Positions 11,810-20,639 of a stretch of 64,000 nucleotides of DNA are shown here, in pieces. The DNA lies in the NCBI GenBank assembly GCA_016715505.1, contig JADJZY010000035.1, positions 213,615 through 277,614 on the forward strand. Direction: 5' to 3'. The notes beneath the pieces were generated by a model. That model saw only the letters and a program-made list of their open reading frames with translations. It did not search any database and had not been told where the DNA came from. A program made the translations under genes and the position numbers. This stretch comes from Bacteroidota bacterium (GTDB lineage: Bacteria > Bacteroidota > Bacteroidia > Chitinophagales > Chitinophagaceae). Each line of letters opens with the position of its first letter. Within the stretch, counting starts at the first letter, position 1.

Positions 11810-11927
11810 GAGATTCATGGCGGCGCAGGACGAATGCGGCAGGGATTGTAGTGAATAGCCCGGACCCGCGAGAGCGGGGAGGACTAGAAACGAAAAGCCC
11901 GCCCGGCCGCCCAAAAATTGGGTTTTT
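11810..11927 (+). ncRNA. GC-rich structured intergenic block, possible small RNA or interspersed repeat
   Basis: The block stands out from its AT-rich flanks by high GC. GGCGGC (11819-11824) can pair with GCCGCC (11906-11911) to close a multibranch fold. Inside is a CCCGC-GAGA-GCGGG hairpin (11865-11878). The end carries CCCAA-AAA-TTGGG followed by five T (11910-11927), which resembles a short intrinsic terminator on the + strand. No convincing protein is encoded on either strand. I have an unverified impression that similar blocks recur between genes in related Bacteroidota, so it could be a repeat and not an RNA gene. Strand is inferred only from the terminator-like end. The rest of the 11629-12011 gap is AT-rich and shows nothing clear. 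Confidence 0.25.
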
Positions 11928-12011
11928 GCGACAGAACCCCTGCTTTCAACCCCTGAGAAGGCAAAACGAAGGGGAATAGCGGGATAAAAAAACAGGGTTT
12001 GCGGAAAAAAA

Positions 12012-12043
12012 TTGTGTTTTTCTGAACAATTTTACTATCATTG
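12012..12043 (+). promoter_or_regulatory. Putative Bacteroidota promoter for the triple-repeat protein
   Basis: A TTG element at 12012-12014 is followed, 21 bases on, by TATCATTG (12036-12043), which matches TAnnTTTG in seven of eight positions. Initiation would fall near 12047, leaving a leader of about 22 bases before the ATG at 12069. Confidence 0.35.
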
Positions 12044-12068
12044 TATCTCGAAATTAGAAACAGAGCAT

Positions 12069-12599
12069 ATGAGAAAATCACTTTTTGGAATCGTTGCGCT
12101 TTTGGTCTTGGTATTGATCAGTAATCTGGCCTCCGCTCAACGTGAGAATGAGGACCTGATCCGCGTTTATCGCTGGTTAAATACTGTAGACAATAACTAT
12201 GTTACCCTGGCGGATGGCGAATTCCAGGAAGGACAATTGCTTCAGTGGAAATACAAGGAAAAAACCTTGTTGTTTTATGCCTACAAAACCCCTGGTCCAG
12301 ATCGTGTTGCCGTTTATCGCTGGACGAATCCTGTAACGAAAGATCAAACATCGATTGCTGAAGATGAAGTATCAGACAGCGATATGATGCAAAAGGGTTA
12401 TACCTTAAAATCATTGCAGTTTTATGCACCGATTCGCCGCGCTGAAAACCATGTTGCAGTTTATCGCTGGTACCGTGCAAAAACAAAAGATTGGGTTACA
12501 TTTCAGGAATACGGAGATACCGATAAATTATGGGACAAAGGTTACAAAATGAAAACCTTCCAGTACTACGGCATCATGCGTAACGAATACGAACAATAG
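12069..12599 (+). CDS. Small secreted protein with three DUF5648-like VYRW repeats
   Basis: The protein has 176 residues if started at ATG 12069, which gives a clean signal peptide ending near ASAQ (residue 23). An upstream ATG in frame at 12012 would add an unlikely N-terminus and lies in the putative promoter. The mature part is three tandem units of about 47 residues, each starting VYRW (residues about 31, 77 and 125) and ending in a LQFYA or FQYYG type strand preceded by a KGY/KWKY turn. This resembles the DUF5648-type repeats found in secreted proteins, where they may bind surface ligands or sugars. The role is unknown. A strong terminator follows directly. Confidence 0.75.
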   Translation: MRKSLFGIVALLVLVLISNLASAQRENEDLIRVYRWLNTVDNNYVTLADGEFQEGQLLQWKYKEKTLLFYAYKTPGPDRVAVYRWTNPVTKDQTSIAEDEVSDSDMMQKGYTLKSLQFYAPIRRAENHVAVYRWYRAKTKDWVTFQEYGDTDKLWDKGYKMKTFQYYGIMRNEYEQ

Positions 12600-12620
12600 T
12601 ATTACAACTAAACAACATTT

Positions 12621-12649
12621 AAAAAACTACCTTCGGGTGGTTTTTTTTT
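12621..12649 (+). terminator. Intrinsic terminator
   Basis: The stem AAAAAACTACC / GGTGGTTTTTT, with one T-G wobble, closes on a TTCG tetraloop and runs into nine T. It lies 21 bases after the stop of the triple-repeat protein and just before the next ATG. Confidence 0.8.
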
Positions 12650-12652
12650 GAG

Positions 12653-14556
12653 ATGAAGTGGAGTTCCTATTTTAAGTTTAGGCCTTATACGGCTGTAACA
12701 TGGCGTATGTTAATGATGTGGTTTGTCGTGTTCACCATATTGAGGGTGTTTTTTGTGATTTATCAATGGCCTCTTGCGGGAAGAATACAACGAAGCAGTG
12801 ATTTTTTTGAAGCGTTTGTTGCGGGTATTCGACTTGATTTATCAACGGCTTCCATGTTGATTTTACTGCCCTTGCTTTTGGCTAATCTTTACATTACATT
12901 TCATATTAAGCTGTTCAAAAAGATTTTTCGTGGTTTGAATATTTTGTTGCTTCTGGTGTATACGGGCATAGGATTATCGGATGCCGGACTATATCGGGAG
13001 TGGCATGCTAAAATTAATATGCAGGCATTGTCGCATTTTACAAATCCATTGGAGGTGGTGCGAACGGTTCCACTCACCCATTCAATATTGTTTGTGGTTT
13101 TATTACTGGCATTGGGCTTTCCATTTATTTATTTTTTGAAAGATGGGTGATGCGTGCAATGCAAACACAGGTTGCTGACACAGCGTCTCAAAAAGTGCTG
13201 AGGGCTTTATTGTTTTTTATCTTGAGTGGAGGAATTGGTTTTGTGTTGATTCGTGGAAATGTAACAGGGATGCCGATGAATCAGAGTATTGCGTATTTCA
13301 GCAATGATGTATTGGCGAATGATATTGCGGTGAATCCATTTTATAATATTCTGCAGGATATCTCTATTAAAAACAATATTCCGGATCAATCGGTATACAT
13401 GTTTAGATCGAATGAGGAAGCTTTGAAACAAATTCAGACGGATTATCCTGTTACGGAAATGCCCGGGCCTGAGTTATTAAATGTACAAAGGCCGAATCTG
13501 GTATTTATTTTTCTGGAAAGCTGGACATCAGATCATGTTGGGGTATTGGGTGGAATGAAGGACTGTACGCCACAGTTTGATGCATTGAGTGCCGAGGGAT
13601 TGTTGTTTACCAGAGCGTATGCCAATGCCTATGTGAGTGATCAGGGAATACCGGCTGTATTGAGTGCTTATCCATCTGTGAGCCGTGTGGCTATTACCAA
13701 CCAACCTGCCAAGGTTCCTCTGTTGCCCTGCATCACGGAAGAGCTCAAACAAGTCGGGTATGAAAGTGCATTTTTATTTGGAGGAGATTTGGTGTATGGC
13801 AATTTACGAGGTTATATGCTGGAAAAGGGCTTTGACGAATTGATAGAAGATAAAGATCTCGACGATTACCCGAGCGGGCGATTGGGGGTGCATGATGAGT
13901 ATACCTTTGAGGCTTTGGGCAAAGAATTAAAAAAACGCAAACAGCCTTTTATACAAGGCATGTTTACCCAGAGTACCCATATGCCTTATGATTTTGTACC
14001 ATCGGATGATTGGCATTCAACACCGAATAATCCGGAGAAATTATTTACAGAATCTATGCATTATGCGGATATTCATTTAGGGCGATTTTTTGATTCGATT
14101 AAAAAGGAAAAACTCTACGAGAATACTTTGTTTATTGTCGTGTCGGATCACAGTCATCAATCCATTGTTTCTCGCGAAGGATATGATCCGGAGAGGCATC
14201 GTATTGCGATGTTGATGTTGGGTGGCGCATTGCGCAAGGAATGGAAAGGGCAGCGTTGGGAAAAAATTGTATCGCAATTGGATATTCCGGTAACCCTGTT
14301 TCGGCAAATGCAAGTGCCCGGCAATCGTTATCCCTGGTCGAGCAACATGATGAGTCCATCTCACCCTTCGAGCGCTTACTTTATTTATTATGGAGGTGTA
14401 GGTTATATCTGTAATGAAGGATATTGTTCGTCGATGCAATTTGATCCGATGCATTTGTATACCAGTAGCAGTGATACCTCACAAGCCGCTCGCTGGCGGG
14501 ATAAAGCCCTGAGTTTTCAGCAATTGGTGTATGAGAATGTTCGATTGAGAAAATAA
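12653..14556 (+). CDS. LTA synthase-like membrane sulfatase (one frameshift)
   Basis: The N-terminal 165 residues (12653-13150) contain four or five membrane helices. The remaining 469 residues (13147-14556) add one helix and an extracellular alkaline phosphatase/sulfatase-fold domain. The two parts are one gene: at the T6 run near 13132-13137 the adjacent frame continues as FERWVMRAM without a break, so one base is missing or added. Metal-site motifs seen are FLESWTSDHVG, HMPYDF and SDHSH. The usual nucleophile region reads YVSDQGIPAVLS, suggesting Ser in place of the common Thr (inferred alignment). Family members transfer phosphoglycerol or phosphoethanolamine groups from lipids. Which one applies in this Gram-negative host is unknown. 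Confidence 0.82.
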
Positions 14557-14586
14557 TTTGGCTGCTGTGCTCCTTTCTATAAATGT

Positions 14587-15669
14587 TTAGCGAGATCCTG
14601 TAAGTTTTTGTTTGAATGCCATAATACGACGATAACTTTCATCAATTCTTTTTCGCTGATCAAACCTTGCTTGACCATTTTGCCGGATGGTGCTATGAAT
14701 TTTCCCTGGAGAATAATTATTCGACTGGCTGATATTATTACTAAACATTAAAATGTCCACGCCGGCGAGAATAGCCATTTTAATACTTTCTTCAAATCCG
14801 TAATTGGAACTGATGGCGTGCATTTGCATATCGTCGCTTACAATCACACCCTGGAAGCCCAATTGTTTGCGGAGTACATCTTGTAAAATAGTTTTGGATA
14901 AGGTGGCGGGCAGGCCGCTTTGGTCTAATTGTCGATTTACGACATGCGCCGTCATGACCATATCAACCACACCTTCCTGAATCAACATTTCATAGGGTTT
15001 CAGTTCTTTTTTCGTCCAGTATTTACTGACGTCGGTAAGGCCGAGATGCGAGTCGGTGCGGCTGCTGCCATGTCCGGGGAAATGTTTGACGACTGTGCGA
15101 ACCCCTTGATTCCGATGCGTTTCGATATAAAGGCCAGCCAAATGGGCCACGATTTCAGGATTGGCAGAAAAACAACGACTGCGTTTGCCAAGTACCGGAC
15201 AGCGCACATCATGGAGGTCAAGTACCGGGGCATAGTTCAGATTGATACCACAACTGAGCAAACTTTGGGCAATACGCCCGGCAATTTCAGTGGTATAGGA
15301 ATCAATGTTTCGGTCGCCGACAGATTTGGCCGAGGGCATGACGGGAAAGCCATACTTTGTTTTTAGTCGATTCACCTGACCGCCTTCCTGATCGATAGAA
15401 ATGATCAGCGGTATGGTAGCCGCATTTTGCAGATTTGTTGTGAGGTTCTGCAAACTTTTTTTGGCAGATGCCGGATTTAAATTTCTTTCAAAAAGCAGGA
15501 TACCACCGACAATTCCTCTTTTGACATCCTGTAAAATGCCCGATTGCTGATTGACAGAATGACCGTTCATGCCGGCCATGATCATTTGTCCGATTTTAAT
15601 ATCCAAACTATCAGCAAACAAATGGGTGAATGCTAAGCTCAAAAGAAGCGAAAGAAATATTTTTTTCAT
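14587..15669 (-). CDS. Glycoside hydrolase family 3, beta-N-acetylhexosaminidase-like
   Basis: The protein is about 360 residues. I chose the ATG at 15669 over the one at 15690 because it starts a classic signal peptide (KKIFLSLLLS...ALFA type, ending near ADS). The GH3 signature IDQEGGQVNRL lies near residue 100, KHFPGHG with S-x3-DSH near residue 205, and VIVSDDMQM near residue 285, where the first Asp is the expected nucleophile. The His of the flexible loop is the NagZ-type acid/base. Enzymes of this type cleave N-acetylglucosamine-anhydromuramyl links or other beta-GlcNAc glycosides. The signal peptide suggests a periplasmic or exported enzyme, unlike cytoplasmic NagZ. The gene converges on the LTA-synthase-like gene with about 30 bases between them. 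Confidence 0.85.
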   Translation of the reverse strand: MKKIFLSLLLSLAFTHLFADSLDIKIGQMIMAGMNGHSVNQQSGILQDVKRGIVGGILLFERNLNPASAKKSLQNLTTNLQNAATIPLIISIDQEGGQVNRLKTKYGFPVMPSAKSVGDRNIDSYTTEIAGRIAQSLLSCGINLNYAPVLDLHDVRCPVLGKRSRCFSANPEIVAHLAGLYIETHRNQGVRTVVKHFPGHGSSRTDSHLGLTDVSKYWTKKELKPYEMLIQEGVVDMVMTAHVVNRQLDQSGLPATLSKTILQDVLRKQLGFQGVIVSDDMQMHAISSNYGFEESIKMAILAGVDILMFSNNISQSNNYSPGKIHSTIRQNGQARFDQRKRIDESYRRIMAFKQKLTGSR

Positions 15670-15859
15670 GCAAAAGTAGTAGGGCAACAAAACTACATCC
15701 TGCGCCTGAATTATTATAGGGAATAAATTACTCCAGGGCTCATTTCAAGAATAAAGAATGGTAATCCCAACCAATCAACTAAATTCGGGGTCTTAATAAC
15801 GCTTACATTTTATCACTTGAGTGAATTCGTAACCATTCAACAATAAACATCCTATTTCT

Positions 15860-17416
15860 ATGAAAAAATTTATACTGTCTTCGATCATCTTGTTCATCGG
15901 ATCAACGACGATGATACAAGCACAGCCTTTAAATGTGGTTGATTTTGGGAATTCATCTTATACCTTATTGGGCGAAAAAGGATGTATTGATGATTTGGGC
16001 AATTACGTCATGGGTGGAAGAAAGAATTTTAATAGTAACGATTGGGTGCATTTGGCGATGTTTAATGCCAACTACCAAGCACAATGGAGTTATTATCTCA
16101 ACAAAAGTGGATATATAGCCAGTAAAATAAAACAAACTAAAGACAAGAACTACGTGGCCTTGTACAGCTCAGGGATATCGGCTATCATATTTAAGTTTAG
16201 CGTGAGTGGCACCATTTTATGGTACAAACAATTTAACAATGTTGCGGAATGGGATGATTTTTACGAAGACAGCAACAATGACCTGTATGTGTGCGGTAAT
16301 ATGCTGGAGAAAAACATTGTACTTAAAATGAATGCTGCAGGAGCAGTTGTTTGGTCCTATCAGTTTATATCCGATCAGGGGGCTAACTACTATTTTGGTC
16401 GAAGTATACAAGAAGTTGCTGACGGCAATTTGGTGATAGCCGGGGCAGCTTCTATTGTGAGTAATTCGATGGGTGCGCATATTGTGGTCATCAAAATCAA
16501 CAAACAGGGCCAGCTCATTTGGTCGAAAATTCATAAAGGACCCGGTAAATCCATTATTGCTGTGGCCATGGCAGAGTCGGATATCGATGGTTCATTGGTT
16601 GCGATTGGATATACAGGAAATATGATGGATGCCAACACCTTTGATGGTTTTATGTTGAAAATGGATTCAGCGGGTAATCACATCACCAATAAAACGATAG
16701 CCTTTAACTACTGGGATTACTTCTATGATATTTGTTTGATGGGCAATGGTCAGATGATGGCGATAGGCATGAGTAAGCCAGTGCAGGTTTGTGGTGGAAA
16801 TTTGTTTTATACCCGTTTCAATCAGGCGGGTGATACGGTTCTCACTAGGGTTTATGGAACACCTTCGGGTAATGGTGCGAATTTTAATAATATTCAAAAG
16901 CGTAATCAGGATTATTATTCATTCGGATTGGGTTCCTTGTGGGCCAATATTGCCAGCGGGTATGAATATCAAATGGTTCGTGTTGACAGCATGGCCATGG
17001 GGCCTTGTAAACTTTACCAACAGCAGTTTGCGGTGCAGACTTTAAATGTGACAACCCAGGGTTCTGTGAGCCGAACAAATTTTACACCAACGATTGTGAC
17101 AGAATATCAAATAACGAAAGACACCCTTTATGCGGTAAATGCCTGTAGCGGTCAGCCATTGGAACTGAAAGAAATTAAACAGGCGGTGAGTATATCTTTA
17201 TATCCTAATCCATCGCGTGAGAATTTGTATATTCAATGCAGTGAACGAATTCAGCAGCTGAAAGTTTATGACCTCAACGGCAGGATCTTGATGCAACAGA
17301 CATGTCAGATGCCGGCCTGGATTTTACCATTGGGGAATCTGAAAAACGGGATGTATGTGATTCATTTGGAAATGGAAAATGGGGAAGTGGCCAGCAGGCA
17401 ATTTGTGAAGGAGTAG
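15860..17416 (+). CDS. Secreted beta-propeller-like protein with T9SS type A sorting domain
   Basis: This intact 518-residue protein has a signal peptide (residues 1-21, ending IQAQ). The body has repeated strands such as GNYVMGG, NDLYVCGN and GSLVAIGYTG alternating with LMKMD/VIKIN strands, as in SBBP-type propeller repeats. From about residue 440 a T9SS type A domain follows, with SLYPNPSREN, LKVYDLNGR and NGMYVIHL. Such proteins are carried across the outer membrane by the Por system and anchored on the surface or released. No enzyme motif is seen. Confidence 0.82.
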   Translation: MKKFILSSIILFIGSTTMIQAQPLNVVDFGNSSYTLLGEKGCIDDLGNYVMGGRKNFNSNDWVHLAMFNANYQAQWSYYLNKSGYIASKIKQTKDKNYVALYSSGISAIIFKFSVSGTILWYKQFNNVAEWDDFYEDSNNDLYVCGNMLEKNIVLKMNAAGAVVWSYQFISDQGANYYFGRSIQEVADGNLVIAGAASIVSNSMGAHIVVIKINKQGQLIWSKIHKGPGKSIIAVAMAESDIDGSLVAIGYTGNMMDANTFDGFMLKMDSAGNHITNKTIAFNYWDYFYDICLMGNGQMMAIGMSKPVQVCGGNLFYTRFNQAGDTVLTRVYGTPSGNGANFNNIQKRNQDYYSFGLGSLWANIASGYEYQMVRVDSMAMGPCKLYQQQFAVQTLNVTTQGSVSRTNFTPTIVTEYQITKDTLYAVNACSGQPLELKEIKQAVSISLYPNPSRENLYIQCSERIQQLKVYDLNGRILMQQTCQMPAWILPLGNLKNGMYVIHLEMENGEVASRQFVKE

Positions 17417-17472
17417 GGGAGTAACAGGGATTGTGTGATTCATTTCGAACGATTTTATTACATTTACAGCGC

Positions 17473-17976
17473 ATGAATCAGCGCTTAGCGGTAGTAACTC
17501 TTTTCTTATTTCTGCTCGCACACAGTTTGGCGATGGTTTTGCCATTCATGATTTTAAACCATCGAAATACCTATCCACACAAGAACAATCATGATTATCT
17601 GACATTGACATTTACGAAAGAAGCATGGACTCAAGTGGCTTTCGTTAAGAAGAATGAAATTCGATTAGAACAAGGTATGTTTGATATTCGGTCAGTAAAA
17701 CATACCGAAAAAGGTGTTGAGGTTTATGGACATTACGATCATAAAGAAGATATGCTGCGACATGCACAATCTAAACATGATGATGAAAAAAAAGGACAGA
17801 AAAATTTTTCATCAGTTTTTCAGGGGCCACTCATGTGTGAGAGTTTACCCCAATTTCGATTTGCATTTTGTATGCATGAGAAATTGTGTTATAAGCCTTT
17901 TGTTCAACCCTATCAATTTAGTTTCCCTGATTTAATCCCGAATCCGCCCGAGCAAGCGATTCGTGAAACAGTTTAG
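17473..17976 (+). CDS. Small His/Lys-rich protein with N-terminal membrane segment
   Basis: The ATG at 17473 gives an N-terminal hydrophobic helix (residues 4-28), probably a signal anchor. The protein has about 167 residues, including a His/Lys/Asp-rich central stretch (about residues 80-110) that could bind metal. I do not recognise the family. It precedes a heme-type TonB receptor on the same strand, so a link to metal uptake is possible but rests on position alone. The longer start at 17431 overlaps the end of the previous gene region and adds no signal. Confidence 0.6.
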   Translation: MNQRLAVVTLFLFLLAHSLAMVLPFMILNHRNTYPHKNNHDYLTLTFTKEAWTQVAFVKKNEIRLEQGMFDIRSVKHTEKGVEVYGHYDHKEDMLRHAQSKHDDEKKGQKNFSSVFQGPLMCESLPQFRFAFCMHEKLCYKPFVQPYQFSFPDLIPNPPEQAIRETV

Positions 17977-18345
17977 TTCAGCATTTATTCATGGGTTTGA
18001 ATGTGTAGTTTCATTTTGTATGAATGGAACTATGCTAAAAAGATAAAAAGGATTTGAATACTTGTGAAAATATAAACTGGGTTCATTTTCTAAGAAGAAC
18101 TTTTTTTTCAATGAACCAATGCCCATTGGAATAATCAATTGGGCCAAAATCATCTGCAATGAACCAATGGCCATGCTGATAAAACAGGAGATTACAACCG
18201 AATAAAATTGTGAAGGTTGTTCTGTTTTGAAAGCATCGAGCGTGTCATTCAACATTCAGAAATTCATCCATTTTAAAACATAGCATACGGGCGAAGTGAA
18301 AATTCTCAAATTTCGCTTTCATGCTTAACAATCAATAACATTCAA
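17977..18345. other. Intergenic region upstream of the TonB receptor, with an imperfect dyad
   Basis: There is no convincing gene. An 88-codon open frame on - (17989-18255) is hydrophobic and has no family features. Two near-copies of AATGAACCAATG lie at about 18110 and 18160. An imperfect inverted repeat, AAGTGAAAATT (18294-18304) and AAATTTCGCTT (18308-18318, 9 of 11 matching), sits 28 bases before the receptor start, where an iron- or heme-responsive operator might be. No known Fur-box match is claimed. Confidence 0.3.
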
Positions 18346-20562
18346 ATGAAACAAATTATTTTTAATATCATTTTATTGAGCAGTTGCTTGTCTGCATATA
18401 GTCAAACACAAGAACAGAAAGATTCGGTAAAAAAAGTGGAACTCAATGAGTTTGTCGTTTCCGGAAATAAATTTGAGGAAAGGAAAAAAAATGTGACCCA
18501 ACGAATAGAGGTGGTCAGCAGCAAGGAAATGGCACAAATGAATGCCCAGACTACTGCAGATGTGCTCACCAATACGGGGCAGGTATTTGTACAAAAGAGT
18601 CAACAAGGCGGTGGTAGTCCGGTAATCAGAGGATTTGAGGCTGCCCGTATTCAACTCAATGTAGACGGTATTCGAATGAACAATGCAATTTACCGAACAG
18701 GGCATCTGCAAAATATCGTTACCATGGATAATAACTCTTTGGAGCGATTGGAGGTATTGTATGGACCGGCATCAACCATTCATGGAAGCGATGCGTTAGG
18801 GGGAGTAATCTTATTAAAGACTCGTGATCCTAAACATGGTAAAACTAAAAAAATAGAGTTGACCGGGACGAATGCATTACTAAGGTATGCGACCATTAAT
18901 CAGGAAAAAACAGCCAATGTCGGAGTCACTTTTGGAAACAAAAATTTTGCTTCTCTCACGAATTTAACTTTTTCAAATTTCGGGGATATGGTGCAAGGTA
19001 AAAATGGGGTTGACTCTATCATGGATTTATGGAAGAAAAAATATGTCGTCGAACGCATCAATGGGGTTGATACGGTGGTGCCAAATTCGGATCCGTTCAA
19101 ACAAGTTTCGAGCGGCTATTCGCAATTTGATTTATTGCAGAAATTTTCTATTCGAAGCGCTCAGAAAATTCGTCACATGATTAATTTTCAACTATCCAAT
19201 TCAACGGATGTTCCCCGTTATGATCGTTTAACAGAACAGTCGAATGGCGTACCCCGAAGTGCTCAATGGTATTATGGGCCACAGTTTCGAACCTTGGCAG
19301 CATATGAATTTAACGCCAGGAATTTAAACGGATTTTTTAATGATGTAACGGCAACAATCAGTCATCAGTTTGTTGAAGAAAGTCGACACAATCGAAACTA
19401 TAAAAGCGCGAATCTCAATCATCGGGTGGAGAGAATTCATGTGAGTGGATTCAATGTTGCGGTTAGGCATAAAGATGACATTAACGAAATTAGCATTGGA
19501 ACCGATGCACAATTGAATAGCCTTAAGTCTGTGGCAGAAAGAGAAAATATCAATACCGGAGAAGTATCAAAACTGGACACCCGTTATCCGGATGGTAAAA
19601 ACAACATGAATTTATTTGGACTTTATTATCAGCATATCTTGAAACTGATGGATGGAAAATTAGTGATGAATGATGGAGTTAGGTTTAACTATACCAGTTT
19701 ACATTCGACAATATTAGATACTTCTATTTTATTTCGTTTGCCTTTTACGGATTTGAGTCAACGCAATCGCGCACTTACAGGAAATATAGGGTTGGCCTAT
19801 ATGCCGGATGATGAACTTCGTTTTAATATCAACTTCTCGAGTGGATTTCGTTCGCCCAATTTTGATGATATGACAAAGGTGTTTGAGTCGGTGAGCGGTC
19901 AGCGGTTGATTGTGCCAAATACCGATTTAAAACCAGAAGAAACACGTAATGTGGATTTGGGAATTCGATACAATGATGGAATCGTTGATTTAAACTTGTA
20001 TGGATTTTATACCCATTTTGTAAATGCGATTGTTTCGGACGTGTATACTTTTAATGGAAGTGATTCAATCCTGTATGACGGTGTTTTGACGCCGGTTTTT
20101 GCCAGTCAAAATAAGGCCAAGGCGTTTGTGTATGGAGGAGGATTTCAATTCATTTACCGACCCACGATGCGCTTGTCTTTTAATGCTTCCATGAACTATA
20201 CTTATGGCCGATTTAACAATGATACCATTTTGGTGCCGCTTGATCATGTGCCTCCTGTAGTTGGTCGTTTTGGGATTAAATATGAAGAGGATCATTTTTA
20301 CGGAGAGATTTTTAGCATTTTTAATGGCCGTAAAAAACTACAGGATTATAACCCGGGGGGAGAAGATAATTTGCAATATGCTACACCTCAAGGAATGCCA
20401 GCTTGGTACACGATTAATTTTAGAGCAGGGTTAACTTTGGCCAAATATGTTCAATTACAAGCAGGTGTTGAAAACATCCTCGATCGGAATTATCGACATT
20501 TTGCTTCCGGTTTCAGTGCGCCGGGTAGGAATTTTGTATTAGCGGTCAGATTCAGGTATTAA
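18346..20562 (+). CDS. TonB-dependent receptor, hemoglobin/heme type
   Basis: This intact 738-residue outer-membrane protein has a signal peptide ending near residue 20. The plug domain follows: VELNEFVVSGNKFEE is TonB-box-like at about residues 30-45, GSPVIRGFEAARI lies near residue 90, and DGIRMNNAIYRTGHLQ follows directly. Those last two motifs are typical of the hemoglobin/transferrin/lactoferrin receptor branch. The beta-barrel ends with VENILDRNYRHFASGFSAPG and a terminal aromatic strand (AVRFRY). The likely role is energy-dependent uptake of heme or a similar iron ligand. The substrate is inferred from subfamily motifs only. It is monocistronic by position, with a strong terminator downstream. 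Confidence 0.88.
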   Translation: MKQIIFNIILLSSCLSAYSQTQEQKDSVKKVELNEFVVSGNKFEERKKNVTQRIEVVSSKEMAQMNAQTTADVLTNTGQVFVQKSQQGGGSPVIRGFEAARIQLNVDGIRMNNAIYRTGHLQNIVTMDNNSLERLEVLYGPASTIHGSDALGGVILLKTRDPKHGKTKKIELTGTNALLRYATINQEKTANVGVTFGNKNFASLTNLTFSNFGDMVQGKNGVDSIMDLWKKKYVVERINGVDTVVPNSDPFKQVSSGYSQFDLLQKFSIRSAQKIRHMINFQLSNSTDVPRYDRLTEQSNGVPRSAQWYYGPQFRTLAAYEFNARNLNGFFNDVTATISHQFVEESRHNRNYKSANLNHRVERIHVSGFNVAVRHKDDINEISIGTDAQLNSLKSVAERENINTGEVSKLDTRYPDGKNNMNLFGLYYQHILKLMDGKLVMNDGVRFNYTSLHSTILDTSILFRLPFTDLSQRNRALTGNIGLAYMPDDELRFNINFSSGFRSPNFDDMTKVFESVSGQRLIVPNTDLKPEETRNVDLGIRYNDGIVDLNLYGFYTHFVNAIVSDVYTFNGSDSILYDGVLTPVFASQNKAKAFVYGGGFQFIYRPTMRLSFNASMNYTYGRFNNDTILVPLDHVPPVVGRFGIKYEEDHFYGEIFSIFNGRKKLQDYNPGGEDNLQYATPQGMPAWYTINFRAGLTLAKYVQLQAGVENILDRNYRHFASGFSAPGRNFVLAVRFRY

Positions 20563-20594
20563 AGCATAGAGACTATTCAATAACCATTTATCCC

Positions 20595-20629
20595 ACAAAC
20601 CCGCTCCGCTGAAATGGATGCGGGTTTGT
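20595..20629 (+). terminator. Intrinsic terminator after the TonB receptor
   Basis: A perfect ten-base-pair stem (ACAAACCCGC at 20595-20604 with GCGGGTTTGT at 20620-20629) encloses a 15-base loop and is followed by a T-rich tract. It lies 33 bases after the receptor stop. Confidence 0.8.
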
Positions 20630-20639
20630 TTATTATACC

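Noticed and set aside
17989..18255. 88-codon open frame on - between the His-rich gene and the TonB receptor
   Set aside because: Its composition is Phe/Ile/Ser-rich with no start context and no family pattern, and it fills a normal intergenic gap. It is probably chance.
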